Shown piece after piece: positions 20,738 through 33,651 of a DNA stretch of 64,000 bases. The position numbers and the translations under genes are program-made. The DNA is from Pestalotiopsis fici W106-1 (taxonomy: Eukaryota > Ascomycota > Sordariomycetes > Amphisphaeriales > Sporocadaceae). The stretch is taken from positions 2,837,606 to 2,901,605 of the forward strand of contig NW_006917096.1 in NCBI RefSeq assembly GCF_000516985.1. The letters are read 5' to 3'. Under the pieces are notes generated by a model. That model saw only the letters and a list, made by a program, of their open reading frames with translations, made no database searches and had not been told where the DNA came from. How positions within the stretch are numbered: position 1 is the stretch's first letter; every line of letters begins with the position of its first letter.

Positions 20738-22596
20738 ATGGCAGCGGAAATGACGCAAGAGCAAGAGCCTGGCGTCCAAGTCATAACGGTGACTAACGAT
20801 GAAGGCACCGGCGAAGGACCTCCTCTGGTAACCCAGGACGGTGGCACACCCGAATCGGAGGCGCGCCGCTTGGAGAGTGCGCCCTGCTATATAATTTCGG
20901 GCACGACGGAGGCGGCGGTCGCCCAGATTGCCGCGAGTCCTGAGTCGCTACAACAGCAACTTGGAGAGGAGATGACCATTTTGGGAGCCGCGTCGAAACG
21001 TCTTGTGGTAGTCCACGGTTTGCCGACGGGGTTTACACCGCTTCTCAGCACAGAGCTGGGTATCGATCCAGATCTTATCAGGGCCGTGGCGGGCAGGAAA
21101 AGGTACCGTCCAAAGCTAATACCGGCGGGTTCTTGTCCTGCGAGTGTAGTTTCCTACGAATACCCGTTGCTATTGGGAAGTGATGGTACGAGGGCAGTTT
21201 ATGAGGGCAATGGGGATTATGACGAGATTTACGGGCAGACCAGGGATGAAATGACTCCTCCACTTGTTTGCCCCATGGCGAGTTCTAGCAGTGATAATGT
21301 CGCCTTCTGCCGGGTCACGGCATGGCAAAGCGATACGAATAATGGTAAGTAACCTCTTGGGCTTCACTCATGTGAAAGTCGGGTGAGCTGATGATTTCAC
21401 TAGTTCTGTTCTTGGATCGGCCGTCATGGCTAGGAACATCTTCTTCACCTGATGGCGATAGCTTGAGTGAGATGGATACACTTGAGAGGCAGGCTTGGCA
21501 GTGCGTATCTTCAGAAGAGTCCATGAACAACTTCACAAGCACCATCGAGACCATGGTTCATGAGCACTGGGTCGAGTTCATGGATGCTCTGCAGCCCGGC
21601 ATGGATAAATCCTCGGAAGGTACAATGTCCTTGGCTTGGGAAATTCAAAGACGACTGGAAGCAAACCTACATGCATCGTTGTCGTCGTCCTCGTCCTCCA
21701 GTGGCGGTAGTGTTCCTGGTCTACAAGCGTATAGCGCAGTGAGACCGAATTGGCAAGCACTGCTTGATCGAGGAGAGCGTCACAGGCGACTGGCATTTGA
21801 CATTGCATCGCTCAAATCCCGGATAGAACGGACCGTGATATGGCCACCCGAAACCATAGAAAAGCCACGTCAGCCAGGCGGTAACGCAACGCCGTGGTAT
21901 CCCGACGAGGTCAAGCAGGAGTCGCTACAGACAGAGGAGAACCAGCGGAGTCTCGACCGAGTGAGCTACCTCGGCGGCGTCCTCCTTCCCGTCTCCATTG
22001 TCTCGGGCATATTGTCCATGGGCGACACGTTTGGGCCCGGTGGCGACCTCTTCTACGTCTTTTGGGCCGCTGGTGTGCCGCTTACCGTCTTGACGTTGCT
22101 GGTGATTTACGCCGACTCGATCCGGCGCGAAGTCGTCTACGTGCAGACGAGTCACCGGGGAGGTGATTCTTCATCCGATTCCTCGTCGCATCAGGTTGCT
22201 GGGGACGGGAGTGGCGAGGAGGGGTGGAGATGGAATCGTATGGGTAATGAAGAACAAGTCACGGTCTCCATGCCCGACCTAGAGAGTGCATTTCCGCCCA
22301 CCGTGCCGTACACGGAACAGATTCCTATTTCCGAGCCCATCAGCGCGGTTCCGGCTGCATCTCCGTATCCGAGGCTGGACAAGGCGAATTCGGTGGCTTC
22401 GGAGCCCGTGGCCATGTTGGAGCCGAGATTTGGCAAGAAGAAACCACACGACAAGGCGACATGGGAGAGGAGGGAATTGGGGTGGATGGGTGCGGCCATG
22501 TGTGCGTTGCGGCTTTCAGAGCTGAAGAGGCAGCAAAGGCCACCGCGGGCCGTCGGTCGATCAGAGAGTCGATTCACAACCACCCCGAGACTTTGA
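20738..22596 (+). CDS. CorA-like membrane protein
   Basis: Two exons, 20738-21344 and 21404-22596, encode 599 residues. The architecture is that of fungal CorA-like proteins: a long soluble domain, a Leu/Glu-rich helical part (residues about 370-400), then two hydrophobic segments near residues 415-460 (YLGGVLLPVSIVSGILSM and LFYVFWAAGVPLTVLTLLVIYAD), and a cytosolic Ser-rich tail of about 130 residues. True CorA Mg2+ channels carry Gly-Met-Asn at the end of the first membrane helix. Here the corresponding place reads Ser-Met-Gly-Asp, so Mg2+ transport should not be assumed. The start is the ATG at 20738 (GGCCATGG context). A hexa-Ser run lies in the middle domain. Confidence 0.7.
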
Positions 22597-23378
22597 GTCT
22601 TCGCTCCAAAGAGCGAATTATGAACTTGGTAGACTACAATATAGAAAGTTCGAGCATGCATATACCTGTGTTGCCTGAAATCTCCTTTTCTTGTCGTTGA
22701 GTTGAGTGGTGATAAGGCACCAAAGAAATGATGGGTCTTTGCCATTTTCCATATTCGTTGCCCATTACCTGTTTATTGGGATGCTGATCTCCTTGTTTAT
22801 GCCACATTCGCTTTTTATGTGTTTGGCATTTTCTTTGATAACCCACTCCGCGTGGAACTCGAAAGATACAACGATCGATGGATATACTTGTCACTATTCT
22901 ATCTCCTCAATCGGTCCACAGTTATGGATCATCTGGATAAGTATACCGGTGTTAATGAATAGTGGCCGTTGGATACATGATTAGGTATTTTTGCATAGTT
23001 TCCACAAGACGAACCTAAGAACCTATTGCCTGAAATTCATTACTCCCTATGATCGCAGTAGAATTTTGGCATGAAATATGGTATTGACCGCGGCAGTATT
23101 CGCCGGCACTTGCCTTTTCGGTGCATGTCAACCCAAAAAGCTGGGTCAGGGGCGCCAGGGGTCAGCTGCTATACACGTAACGGGACCCTCCAAAAGGCCC
23201 CACCTGACCGCCTGTTCTGTTGTCCTACCACGCATCCAAAGTCCGGGGCCCCGAGGTTCAACTTGACTTCGACAACCACTTTTACCCACGACGAATATAC
23301 GCAGCACAGCATAGTTTGCAGGCCTCATTCTCATCAATGGACTGTGCTGGTACTACCGGCGCTGGCAAATAAGCAAAC
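22597..23378. other. intergenic, no gene seen
   Basis: No coding region or repeat recognised. It holds the 3' flank of the CorA-like gene and the promoter of the transporter gene. Confidence 0.6.
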
Positions 23379-25057
23379 ATGGACGAGTCGGCGAACGCAC
23401 CGCTTATACCCCATCGCGAAGACACCAACGACCATCACGAGGATACCGAGAATGTCCCGGACGCGGAACTGCTGGTGCATGATGGCAGGATAGGCGCATT
23501 CTTGTGGCTCTTGGTGCTTTCTGCCGGCATCAGCGGATTGCTATTTGGATGTGAGTTCCCTCCAGCAACATTAGATTCCGACTTTATCCACTGACATGTT
23601 CGCCCCAAAAGATGATACTGGTGTGATATCCGCGACCCTCGTATCGATAGGCACTTCGCTCTCCGGCAGAGAGCTGACTTCACTCGACAAGTCCGTGATC
23701 ACGTCCTCCGCCTCGCTCCTTGCTCTGCTAGCCTCCCCGCTGTCCTCTATATTGGCTGATGCCTACGGTCGCAAGCGCGTCATTCTTTTGGCCGACGTGC
23801 TCTTTGTCCTCGGTGCTGTAACACAAGCCGGCAGTTATACCGTGTCTTCCATGGTTCTGGGAAGGTCCATCGTCGGCGCTGGTGTTGGAGCCGCCAGTTT
23901 TGTCACACCCATGTATATTGCTGAGCTCGCACCGGCCGCGCATCGGGGCCGGCTTGTTACCATGAACAACCTTGCTGTCACTTTTGGTCAAGTGGTTGCA
24001 TATATTATTGGATGGCTGTTCACCGAGTATGGCGATCCATTGACTGGGTGGAGGTGGATCGTGGGTCTTGGTGCCGTTCCGGCTGCCCTGCAATGCGTTC
24101 TGCTCTTCTTCATGCCTGAAACGCCCAGATGGCTGGTCCAGGCAGGCAAGTCTTCGGCTGCTAGACAGGTCATCCAGAGGACTCTTGGTCTCGAATCGCC
24201 CAAAGATGCTGCTGTGAGGGCCGTCTTGGCCGACATTCAAACTGAAGTCCGCGAAGAGGCGCAGAGCAGACGGCGCGGCGGCAAAGAGAGCCAAAGCTGG
24301 CTTTATGGCTTCCGCGAGCTTGTGACCGTCCCAAAGCACCGTCGCGCGCTGACTATCGCATGTCTGCTGCAGGGTGTGCAGCAGTTGTGCGGTTTCGTGA
24401 GTTGCCTCGCCCCATACCAACCAATTATAAGACTAACAAGATATATAGAATTCGTTAATGTATTTTTCAGCGACCATTTTCATGCTTGTCGGGTTCTCTG
24501 ACCCGACCCTTACCTCGCTTAGCGTTGCTGTAACAAATTTCTTGTTTACTGTAGCCGCACTACTTGTGATTGACCGACTTGGTCGACGACGCACCCTCCT
24601 GTACTCGATTCCTTTCATGGTAGCGGGCCTGGCTCTGTCTGGATATGGATTCACCTCTATCCATCTATCTACCACGGACAATTCCGCCCCTGGAACAAGT
24701 ACAACGCCAGAGAAGACGGCAGCTGCGACTATTCTGGTGAGCATGATCATCTATGTGGCGTCCTATGCCATTGGACTGGGTGTTGTACCCTGGATGCAGA
24801 GCGAATTATTCCCGCTCAGCGTGCGCTCACTAGGCAGTGGCATTGCGACAGCGACGAATTGGTCGGCCAACTTTGTGGTGGGACTGACATTCTTGCCGCT
24901 TATGGATGTCTTGACACCGACGTGGACATTTATGCTTTACGCGCTTGTCTGTGCTATCGGCTGGGTTGCGATATGGCTCATTTACCCAGAGACATCTGGA
25001 CTCACGCTCGAAGAGTGCACCAACCTGCTTGAACATGACTGGGGTGTCCGCAGGTAA
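23379..25057 (+). CDS. MFS sugar transporter, myo-inositol type (Itr1-like)
   Basis: Three exons, 23379-23550, 23612-24396 and 24449-25057, encode 521 residues with 12 predicted membrane segments. Sugar-porter signatures are present: LLFGYDTGVIS (created by the first splice junction), YGRKRVILLAD, GVGAASFVTPMYIAELAPAAHRGRL, PETPRWL, and DRLGRRRTLL after the central loop. The second junction restores GVQQLCGFNSLMYFSAT. The part PWMQSELFPLSVRSLGSGIATATNW is close to fungal myo-inositol/proton symporters rather than hexose transporters, and the C terminus carries PETSGLTLEEC. It would import inositol, or a related polyol, across the plasma membrane for phosphatidylinositol synthesis. Substrate is inferred from family resemblance. 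No inositol-metabolism gene is adjacent. Confidence 0.9.
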
Positions 25058-27434
25058 TCCGCTGAGACCAGCTCAAGGTGATACTGAGTATACTTGGACC
25101 AAGACTATGCCATCAATGCTTCGTCCTCTGCACTATATCGCGGTCGGCCACGTCACTTGACAAGCCCATAGAGTCAAGACTTGAAGAGTAGAATTTCTTT
25201 CTTCACGTATATAGATAGATTGCTGTAAGCGTCAGCTCGTTAGCATCAAGGAAAGGATAGAACTCAATGGCGTTCTGGCGCAACAATGTTGGACCACACG
25301 TTTGGTCTATTGCCATTGGCAATGAATATGGAGTAGATGAGTTACCTACCCGGGTACTTATCTTGTTATAGACTGCAACTATCTCCATCAACAACTGATA
25401 TTTGCTCGGCTAGCTCAGTTGGTTAGAGCGTCGTACTAATATTCTCCACAAGGGAATATAAAGTAATGCGAAGGTCCTCAGTTCAATCCTGTGGCTGAGC
25501 AAATTCTTTCTTTTTGCTGTTTATACAAAATTTTTCGGCCTTGAGCTTCCTTTTCGGCCCTGTTCTTTGCTTCTAGCGTTGTGTCTTCTAGCAGCCCCAC
25601 GGGGGGTTCCATCGGAGTTGTCGCTCCGCAGTGGTACCCGTATTCAGACGGATAGGACTCTGAAGATTCGGGACCGGAATGAGATGGATATAATAGGGAG
25701 ACCGAGCACTCGGTGGTGACAAGCCAGAACTGTGTACAAGGTACAGAGTATATTTATAAATATCCGGAATTCAATGTGCGAGTTCCGAGAAATAATGCAT
25801 GCGCCTAATGTTTTGCCATACCAAATATATGAGGAATCATTAAATCACCCGCCGGGCTACCTAAGCTGGCGACAGCCCAAAAAGTCCCAGCTGTACGCCG
25901 CTGAGTAACGGCCATCCATGGCATCGGGTCACTAACCGGATCATCTGCCGTAAGGAACTAGGATCGCCCGTCATCTAAGGTTACCTGAGATGGTGTTCGA
26001 GCCAAGGAGCCAAGAGGCTCGCGACGCGAGAGTCTCTGTGCTGCGCTAAGTCCGGGCGCCATAACTGCTGTTGAGGAATGAGAAACCAAATATTTTCGTT
26101 GCAGCTTACGACACCCTTCAACAATCAGTCTTTCGGAAAACCATAGGAGTCCGGGCATCTCCATTAAAAGGATTGCACGGCCATCGCAGTACCTTAGTTG
26201 CCTCAATATGCCCCATAATCGGCTGCTGACCGAGACAGAAATTTCTACCAATTTCCAATATCCCCGCCAGAGGTATACTCGCAGACATGCCGTGGACTCG
26301 ATCCCGGGCACTAAAGCCGTAAACAGCCGTGGCAACGCGGTGCTTGGATCGGTATTCGCCCCTAGAACGTGGCCGATAGTGGGCTGTCATTTCATTAATC
26401 GGCCATTCCATGCCATAGCTTTTGCAGCTTGTCTGCTCCACCAGATTTACGCCCTTTTGACATCTGGTCTGGCCTCTTGTAGAAAATTTTCTATTCTTTA
26501 CAGTAGTGATTACCTGTTCTAGTTGTAGGGCAAAAGAAAAGAGTCATATTCTTGATGCAGAGAGTCTCGAGTCGTGATTCGTGAAACCCCCGGCTTACAG
26601 GGCAGAGGGCCAAGACGGGAATGGCGTCATGAACCTCGCCTTGTCAGTATAATCGCGAGTCAGCCCGCCCAGCCCTTTTTGGATGGTGAAGTTTTTTTCT
26701 TCTGTCTCTTGGCTGTCTTAACTAATCCATAGCTTGTTGACTAATGTAGTATTTAGCTTTGTCTGGAACTTGGCCCCTTCCCCCGAGCTTTGTTACAGGT
26801 AAACTCTGAATAGTAGTAGAAGCTGGTCCGGAACCTGACAAAACCATTGCAAACCTGACAGTCAAGGGAAAACATGACTCCATCGATTACCAATATCTGC
26901 CCAATGCACCCCTGAACGGGTAGCCCACAAGCTTCGTACCCCAGTCCGGGCTGTTCCCTTTCGGCTCCCGTGTTGGTGAATTTTCTATGGAAAGCCCTTC
27001 GTATGGGAGGGCAATTTTTATCAGCAGGACAAGCTAGAGGGTACCCTCAGTAGCTCAGTTACCCCCTGGTAATCCAAAGTACTACCCAAATAATGTCTAC
27101 AATACCTACCCTAGGGGTTTGAGAGAAAGTTAAAGAACGAGCTGTGCCCACCCTCAATTACAAAGATCTCTTTTGCCCTTTGCTCTTTTTTTTTTATTTC
27201 AACTTAATCCTCCTGTAGAACATTCCTGGAGTCTGTAATTGCTCTCTCATACCTACTTAATCTAATAACATCCTCTGCTTGCGCTGCAGCTCGTCCCCAA
27301 GAAGAGAAGCTTGGCTGCTCACTCGTGAAGCTTTAGTGCTTGTGACGTAGTCTTTGCGATAACCTCGAGTATAGCTGCCACTTTCAAATCCCCCGCGACA
27401 AGACTCGGGGCAGCCCCAATTCACAGAGGAAACC
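25058..27434. other. intergenic region carrying one tRNA gene
   Basis: Apart from tRNA-Ile (25404-25501) I see no gene in these 2.4 kb. An A/T-rich patch around 25730-25870 and a poly-T/TATTT patch at about 27187-27200 precede the DHA1 gene. Confidence 0.55.
25404..25501 (+). tRNA. tRNA-Ile (anticodon AAT) with 24-nt intron
   Basis: A full cloverleaf can be drawn. The acceptor stem GCTCGGC pairs with GCTGAGC and the D arm is GCTC/GAGC. The anticodon stem TCGTA pairs with TGCGA around CT-AAT-A. The T arm is CTCAG-TTCAATC-CTGTG with one T-T mismatch, and the discriminator A is at 25501. A canonical intron of 24 nt (25442-25465) sits one base after the anticodon. Anticodon AAT (read as inosine-A-U) decodes AUU/AUC/AUA. 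The 3' CCA is not encoded, as expected in eukaryotes. Confidence 0.92.
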
Positions 27435-29432
27435 ATGGTGCAACTGGACGAGGTTGACCGCGAGTTGATCGCGGCCGAGGAGGACGCCCAATGGCAAAAC
27501 CACCAGCAGCAACAAGGTGTAAGGAGGCCGAGCAATGAGGTCGAACGAGTCGTTACCGCGTCGTCCGTCTCGACGTCCTCGAGCTCTGGCATGGGAAGGC
27601 AACGAACGGTCGGCATGAGCAGAGTTCCTACGCAACGCGATCTCGAGAGGCACCCGACCGAGCTCAGCCGGATTCACACGGCCCGCAGCCAGCACAGCGA
27701 GACCATTGGGCGCAGCTTGCGCAGCCGTCAGTCTGCAAAGCCGTTGCCAAGCTTCGGCGCCGGCAAGCCCTTCCCTCCTCCTCTGCCGAACCAAGAAGAA
27801 TATGTCGTCGAGTTTGATGGACCAGACGATCCGTATCATGCTCAGAACTGGCCAACCAGCAGGAAGTGAGTCAATTGGGAATTCTTTTATTCTTTGTGCA
27901 ATAGGGATGCCTCGATGTTAACGCGCTCTTCCCATAGGCTCCTGACCGCTGCCATGCTGGGCTATACCACCATGACATCCGCTTTCACCTCGAGTATCTT
28001 TTCCGCTGCCACATCACACGTCGCCGCCGAGTTCGACGTCAGCTCGGAAGTAGGCATTCTCGGAGTCTCGCTCTACGTCCTGGGCTTTGCGACGGGTCCT
28101 ACCTTTTGGGCGCCGCTGTCTGAGTTGAAGGGCCGAAGGCTGCCCATTGTCATATCAATGTTTGGCTTCTCCGTCTTTACCATTGCCTGCGCTGTCGCCA
28201 AGGATTTGCAAACTCTTTTGATCTGTCGATTCTTTGCCGGTTTCTTTGGAGCTTGCCCCTTGGCTGTTGTTGCTGCCGTGTTTTCCGACATGTTCAACAA
28301 TGCTACTCGTGGTGCCGCCATTACGATTTTCTCCATGGCCGTGTTTACCGGCCCTCTCCTGGCGCCTTTTGTGGGCGGCTTCATTGTCACCAGCTATTTG
28401 GGATGGCGATGGACAATGTACATCACCTCGATCATGGGCTGGGTTGCATTTATTCTCGATTTCCTGTTCCTCAAGGAGACATATCCTCCCGTTATTTTGA
28501 TCGAAAAGGCAGCAGAGCTACGCCGACGCACCAAGAACTGGGGCATTCACGCCAAGCAGGAAGAAATCGAGGTCGACTTCAAGGAGCTGCTTCAGAAGAA
28601 CTTTACCCGACCCATGCGTCTCCTGTTCTTTGAGCCCATTGTCACTCTTCTGTCCATTTACATGGCTTTCATCTACGGTCTGCTCTACTTGTTCCTGACT
28701 GCGTACCCCTTTGTCTTCCAGGGCGTCCATCACTTCAACGCTGGGCAGTCTGGTCTTGCATTCTTTGGAATGATTATCGGTCAGCTCATTGCTGGCACGG
28801 TTGTTTTGCTTGACCAGCCCAGATATCAGAGAAAGTTGGCCGCCAACAATGGTGTGCCCGTTCCCGAATGGCGTCTCCCTGTGGTTATTGCCGGTGGAGT
28901 CGCCTTCACTGGTGGTATCTTCTGGTTTGGATGGAGCGGTTACAGAGCTGATATCCACTGGATCGTTCCGGCTGCCTCGGGTCTCCTGACTGGTTTCGGA
29001 CTAATGGCCATCTTCCTTCAGGCTCTCAATTACCTGGTGGATGCCTATCTCATGTTTGCCGCCTCTGCCATTGCTGGCAACACCTTTTTGCGATCTCTCT
29101 GCGGCGCCGGCTTCCCGCTGTTCTCTACCTACATGTTCAACGGACTGGGCATCAACTATGCCTCGACCGTCTTGGGCTGTGTGGCGGGTGTCCTTGTCCC
29201 CATTCCCGTCATTTTCTACCTGTACGGTGGCAAGATCAGATCTAAGAGTGCCTTTGCACCAACTAACGTCAATACTCCGCCGGCTGCAGAGGAGGAGGAT
29301 ACCGCGGGCCTCGAAAGCAGTGAAAATAGTACTTCTGACGGTGCCAACGGCGAGAAGACCGAGGCTCCTGACCATGCAGCCCTCTCAAACGTTACGAAAT
29401 TGCAGCAGGAGAGGTCAAGGGGCCAGGTATAA
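27435..29432 (+). CDS. MFS transporter, DHA1 drug/polyamine antiporter family
   Basis: Two exons, 27435-27865 and 27938-29432, encode 641 residues. The first about 130 residues are a Gln/Ser/Arg-rich cytosolic tail. Then the DHA1 hallmark DDPYHAQNWPTSRK leads into 12 membrane helices. Other DHA1 marks are the A-motif-like LSELKGRRLPIV, the RFFAGFFGACPLA helix 4, and the antiporter C-motif region FTGPLLAPFVGGF. The Glu/Ser-rich tail of about 70 residues is soluble. Relatives of the Tpo1/Flu1 group export polyamines, azoles and other cations by proton antiport at the plasma membrane. No biosynthetic cluster surrounds it, so a general efflux role is more likely than a pathway-specific one. Substrate unknown. 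Confidence 0.88.
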
Positions 29433-30547
29433 CATACCCACATGTCAAGCGAACATGGAAGCGTATGCTTGCGTCTTGAAAGAAGATGGCTTCAAGAAGT
29501 AGGATTCATCATCAAAGACTGGATTGATGACTTCTCGTCCCAATTTATTCACGTCTGAAATGGATTATGACGAGATCTTTTGCGAATTTATAGCGTCTGG
29601 AAAAAAGATCAAGCACCTTGATTTATGTTATGGCGGTTTAGCCTTGTGTGTTTAGCCACCTCATCGCCAGGGGCAGTGAGAGTGGATTGATAAAAATAGC
29701 CCCTTTGCAAATAATAATAAATACTAAAGAAAAAGTTAAAACAAACTTGAACCACTGATCTTGATTTTTCTCCCCCTCCTTCACATCAAGTCCGTATTGT
29801 TTCGAAGCTTTCCACCTACTTGCAAAGTTGGATCATTTTTCAATAGGTAGCCACAAACAGTAAACCATGTGGCGGGTATGCTCTCCATGCTTTCAGTGCA
29901 TGCTTTGCATGACTTGATTTAAGATATGGTGCTACTTGTGCTTGAAAGACAATTTAGAGTAATGGGTTGCGTGCGTTACTTTCCGCTGATACCGAAGGAT
30001 CGAAAACCAGAGCTGGTCGCAAAGGTTATGATCACTTACGAGGTGGACAACATCATGTAAAACACAGAAAATAGAATGGATACCCATCATGCTGGCACCT
30101 GGTATACTTGTACATATATAGCATCAGGCAAAGCTGAAGTTTGTATAATTACCAGATGATATCTCGCCCAGCAGCTTTCTTGAACCTGGTTTTGCAGAAC
30201 AGCCAGGGGAGCTCGAGATATTGATTGCTCTTAACCTGGAACTGGAATCGAATGCAACCTTGTATAAAACAAGGTACGTACCGGTGCAGTAGCGGCACAC
30301 CCCACCAAACCTTTTGCATTAGCGGTCCCCATAACCAATGCACAATACATTGTACGTACGTTGTAGCTACTGCCCACATCGTCACCTCGAACTGGCCACG
30401 TCCATCACGACGACATCTCTTTAGAGAAGAACGAAACATCGTGGTCCCGCGATCCTGATCATGACCACTGCGCACCTCCGTGTCTAGCTTTAAATTACCG
30501 TGGGGAGACGATTTACCCATTCGACTACCCATCCATCGAAAAACGAA
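29433..30547. other. intergenic, no gene seen
   Basis: A/T-rich 3' flank of the DHA1 gene (about 29620-29760) followed by promoter sequence of the Dsc2-like gene. No repeats or RNA genes recognised. Confidence 0.6.
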
Positions 30548-31457
30548 ATGTCCTTTACCAATGCCCCCGTCACGCGAGGGCTCGTCTACGGCTTGATCGG
30601 GAGCTCCATCGCGGTCAGTCTCCTGGACCTGAAGCACTACTTTTACATTCTGGTCGACCTGCACCTCTGGCGCTTCCACCAGGTCTGGCGCACCCTCATC
30701 TATCAGCTATGCTATACCAACTCGTCCGAGGTCCTTTTTGGCGCAATCACTCTGTATAGCTTGCGAACCATTGAGCACTTGTGGGGATCACGCAAGTTCG
30801 CTGTACGTTTTTGATGACTTGCTCCCCAGATGGGAAGAGGCACTTTGCTTGCCTATTTCCTTTTTGTTGTGCGTTTCTTACTGACTGAGTCACTCGCAGT
30901 CGTTCCTCGTCGTGACATCGCTACTTACGAGCATATTACCGACGGCAATACTTGCCCTGGTCTTGAGGCCATTGACCTTTGGTGTGTTCAACTACTTACC
31001 AGCAGGCCCGACACCCATCTTGTTTGCCCTGCTGGCACAGTACCACGCCATTGTGCCGCACATGTACAAGTACCGTATAGCCACGTCCAACACGCCCAGC
31101 GATCGATTCCAAGGCTTTACGCTGTCCGATAAGACCTATAAGTATTTACTGGCGGCGCAGTTGGCATTCTTTCAGTGGCCAGGATCTATTCTGGGGGCCT
31201 TTATTGGCTGGACAGTCGGATACGCCTGGCGATTGGAACTACTTCCCCGAGCTCTGACGAAATGGAGAATACCCGGCTGGATGGTGGGGGTCCGCACGCA
31301 GAGGCGAAGTCAAGAGTTTGAAGGCCTCAGAAGGAGACTGGAAGGCGAAGGGTCAACAGGTACCGCCAGCGGCATTGAGAACGGTGCCGAGGGAGAGGGC
31401 GGACGCCGACGGAATATAGGCGAGCAGCTCGTGGACCGTTTTGGAGGAGCAATCTAG
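30548..31457 (+). CDS. Dsc2-like rhomboid-fold subunit of the Golgi/ER Dsc ubiquitin ligase
   Basis: Two exons, 30548-30802 and 30900-31457, encode 270 residues. The N-terminal part (MSFTNAPVTRG, LDLKHYFYILVDLHLWRFHQVWRTLIYQLCYTNSSEVLFG) matches the rhomboid-pseudoprotease family of Dsc2/UBAC2. Several membrane segments follow: about residues 10-30, 50-75, 85-110, 120-145 and 180-205. Dsc2 is a membrane subunit of the Dsc E3 ligase needed for SREBP activation and sorting of membrane proteins. The family often ends in a UBA domain; here the C terminus is a Gly/Arg/Glu-rich tail ending RNIGEQLVDRFGGAI, with no UBA helix bundle visible. I chose the ATG at 30548 because the conserved N terminus begins there. 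Identification is from sequence pattern; the other Dsc subunits are not in the window. Confidence 0.82.
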
Positions 31458-33651
31458 AATCATTCCTAGCACGGTAGGCAAAATTAGATGATCCCGTTGG
31501 ATCTTCATGTAAACAAAGCTCTCGTCAGATGGCCATGGAGCTCCCGCAGCTCGCGTGGGCGCTCTGGGATTGCATCGTCATCCGCTGCGTGGCCGCTCCG
31601 GTTTAGTCCTGTACTATCATTGATTACAGCAAAACTTAAAAATTACTTGGCCGGTGGGATCGCTACGAGGAGCTGCCAAACCAGAAGACAGATCGCGAGG
31701 CATGCAAGGGATATCCTTACGATTGGCTGAGGCAGTATCCGTATCATAGGGCACTACTCATCTTGGGGATTAGAGAGCAACAAATACGAATAAATACTGC
31801 TCGTTCAGCATGCGATATCCGGATCACGATTCGCATTCATATTTTTGGGGGAGAACTTTCATGAGGGTCATGAGATCGTCCCCCGACAAGGCGCTGCTAA
31901 GGACGCACAGCCCGAGGTGATGAGGCGGCAGATCTCGTCAGCGTTCCCTCCCTCCCTTTGGCTCGCCCGTGCCGGTTCTAGTACTATTACTCACAAATGT
32001 CCTAAATGGGCAAGAAACGGGCTCGTGCTGGTGGGAATGGAGACGAATACATTACCATAGATTTTAGTTCGTGCGCGGAACAGAAAAAGCAGCAAGCACA
32101 GATGCCGCTCGGGAAATTAGCAGCCAATTGCCGACCCGTCCGATTCATTTGAATGAACAAAAAAAGTAGCAGACGAAGAGAAGGGGAAAAAAGAGGATTC
32201 GAAGATTGACGAGATGTGACGACATGAAACACACAACAGTTGTACCGTAGTACAGGTTTGATTCCTGTTGGACAGTTAAGAGCGTGCAGGACAGAAGTCT
32301 CAGCCCCCTCCTCCAGCAAGACGTTGACATGTCTTCCCTTCTGTGGAACAGAGCCAATCGCATTGCAACAAGACATGTTCCGTTGTGGTTTTTTTTTTTA
32401 GGGGTTCGAAGCGCTGCGAGCCACCGGACAATGGGGTGGGTGGGTGGGGAGACACGTTGAACAAGTCAGCTATGCGAACTCTCCAAGAGTGCGAATGACA
32501 GGCCGCGCAAACAGAAAATAAGGGACCTGCAAGCAAAGTCAATACATTGTATGCCGAGGGAGCTCAACCTTAAAAAGGTCGGATTTGTCTTTGAGGAGGG
32601 GGACTTCTAGGTGCGACAGCGCGGCAGACAGTTCAGAGATAAGTTTTTCCATCGAGCTGTTCTTGTACCTAGTTGTGATAATAAAATCATCAATCCATCG
32701 TGCGCACAACCGACCCGTCTTCAGTCAGCAACGGCGTGCAAAGACCAGACGGACCAGCCACGACAAGATGTCCAAACAGGGGATATGCAAATTGTATTAC
32801 CGTCTGTAGGCTAGCGAATCCCATCGACTGGATCCCAAGATGCCCAAAGGAGAAAGGCTAGCCCACTTTTCGCAGGTGTCAACGCTCGTTCTGGGCCAGG
32901 GGAAATGCCTGGTTGAGTGGTCGGACTGCCCTGGGTCCTGCGTCTGCGCGGCTTTGAGGGGGGTCTCGGGGGCCATGCAGCGATGCAACTTCGAATCTAA
33001 TGTTATTATTCCCCCCGGCAAGAAGGAGAACCGCCCATAGGTCTCCCTTTCCTTCGTCCCCCCTGCCTGTCTTTGGTCTTCTCTTGACCTTGCATGCGTA
33101 CCGCGCGCAGCAACCAAAGTCACTCACTCACTTTGACACTTGACTGCTCCAGCCCTCCAACCACCAACAAATCTCCCTTCTTTCCTCAATCGTCGTCGCC
33201 TGGTGGTTGCGCCCAACCTAATCCTCTTCCAGACGCATGTTTCTTGGTCACTTGCCGTGTTTTTGCCTCGAACAGTCATCTTTTCTTTTCTCTTTGCACC
33301 TCTTGTCCTGCGCGCCAGTCTTTTTTCAACTCGTATTGTACATATAATAATAAACGTCCCGCAAAAAGCCCGAGCCCGTCCGCTTGTCGATCCTCGGAGC
33401 CAATCGACTTTACTCACTAGTACTTCACTGCCCACCCCCGGTGAGAGACGCGAAAACGACCGACGACGTGCGAGAGAGAAAGAGACGAACAGAGGAATCA
33501 GGCAGCAGATAACTCCAAACGAACGCAAAAAAGAAACCCTCTTTTTACACCTCAAGCCTCTGCTCTTCTCTCAACCCACCCTTATTTACGCCTTGTTGGA
33601 TAATGTCTTTTTGATACGTGCGCATGAATTTGCTTGGAATATACACAGAAT
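31458..33651. other. intergenic stretch and long leader, no gene seen
   Basis: About 2.2 kb. The last 500 bp are C/T-rich with frequent CTTTT runs and in-frame stops, consistent with a long promoter/leader of the Uds1-domain gene. No coding region supported. Confidence 0.55.
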
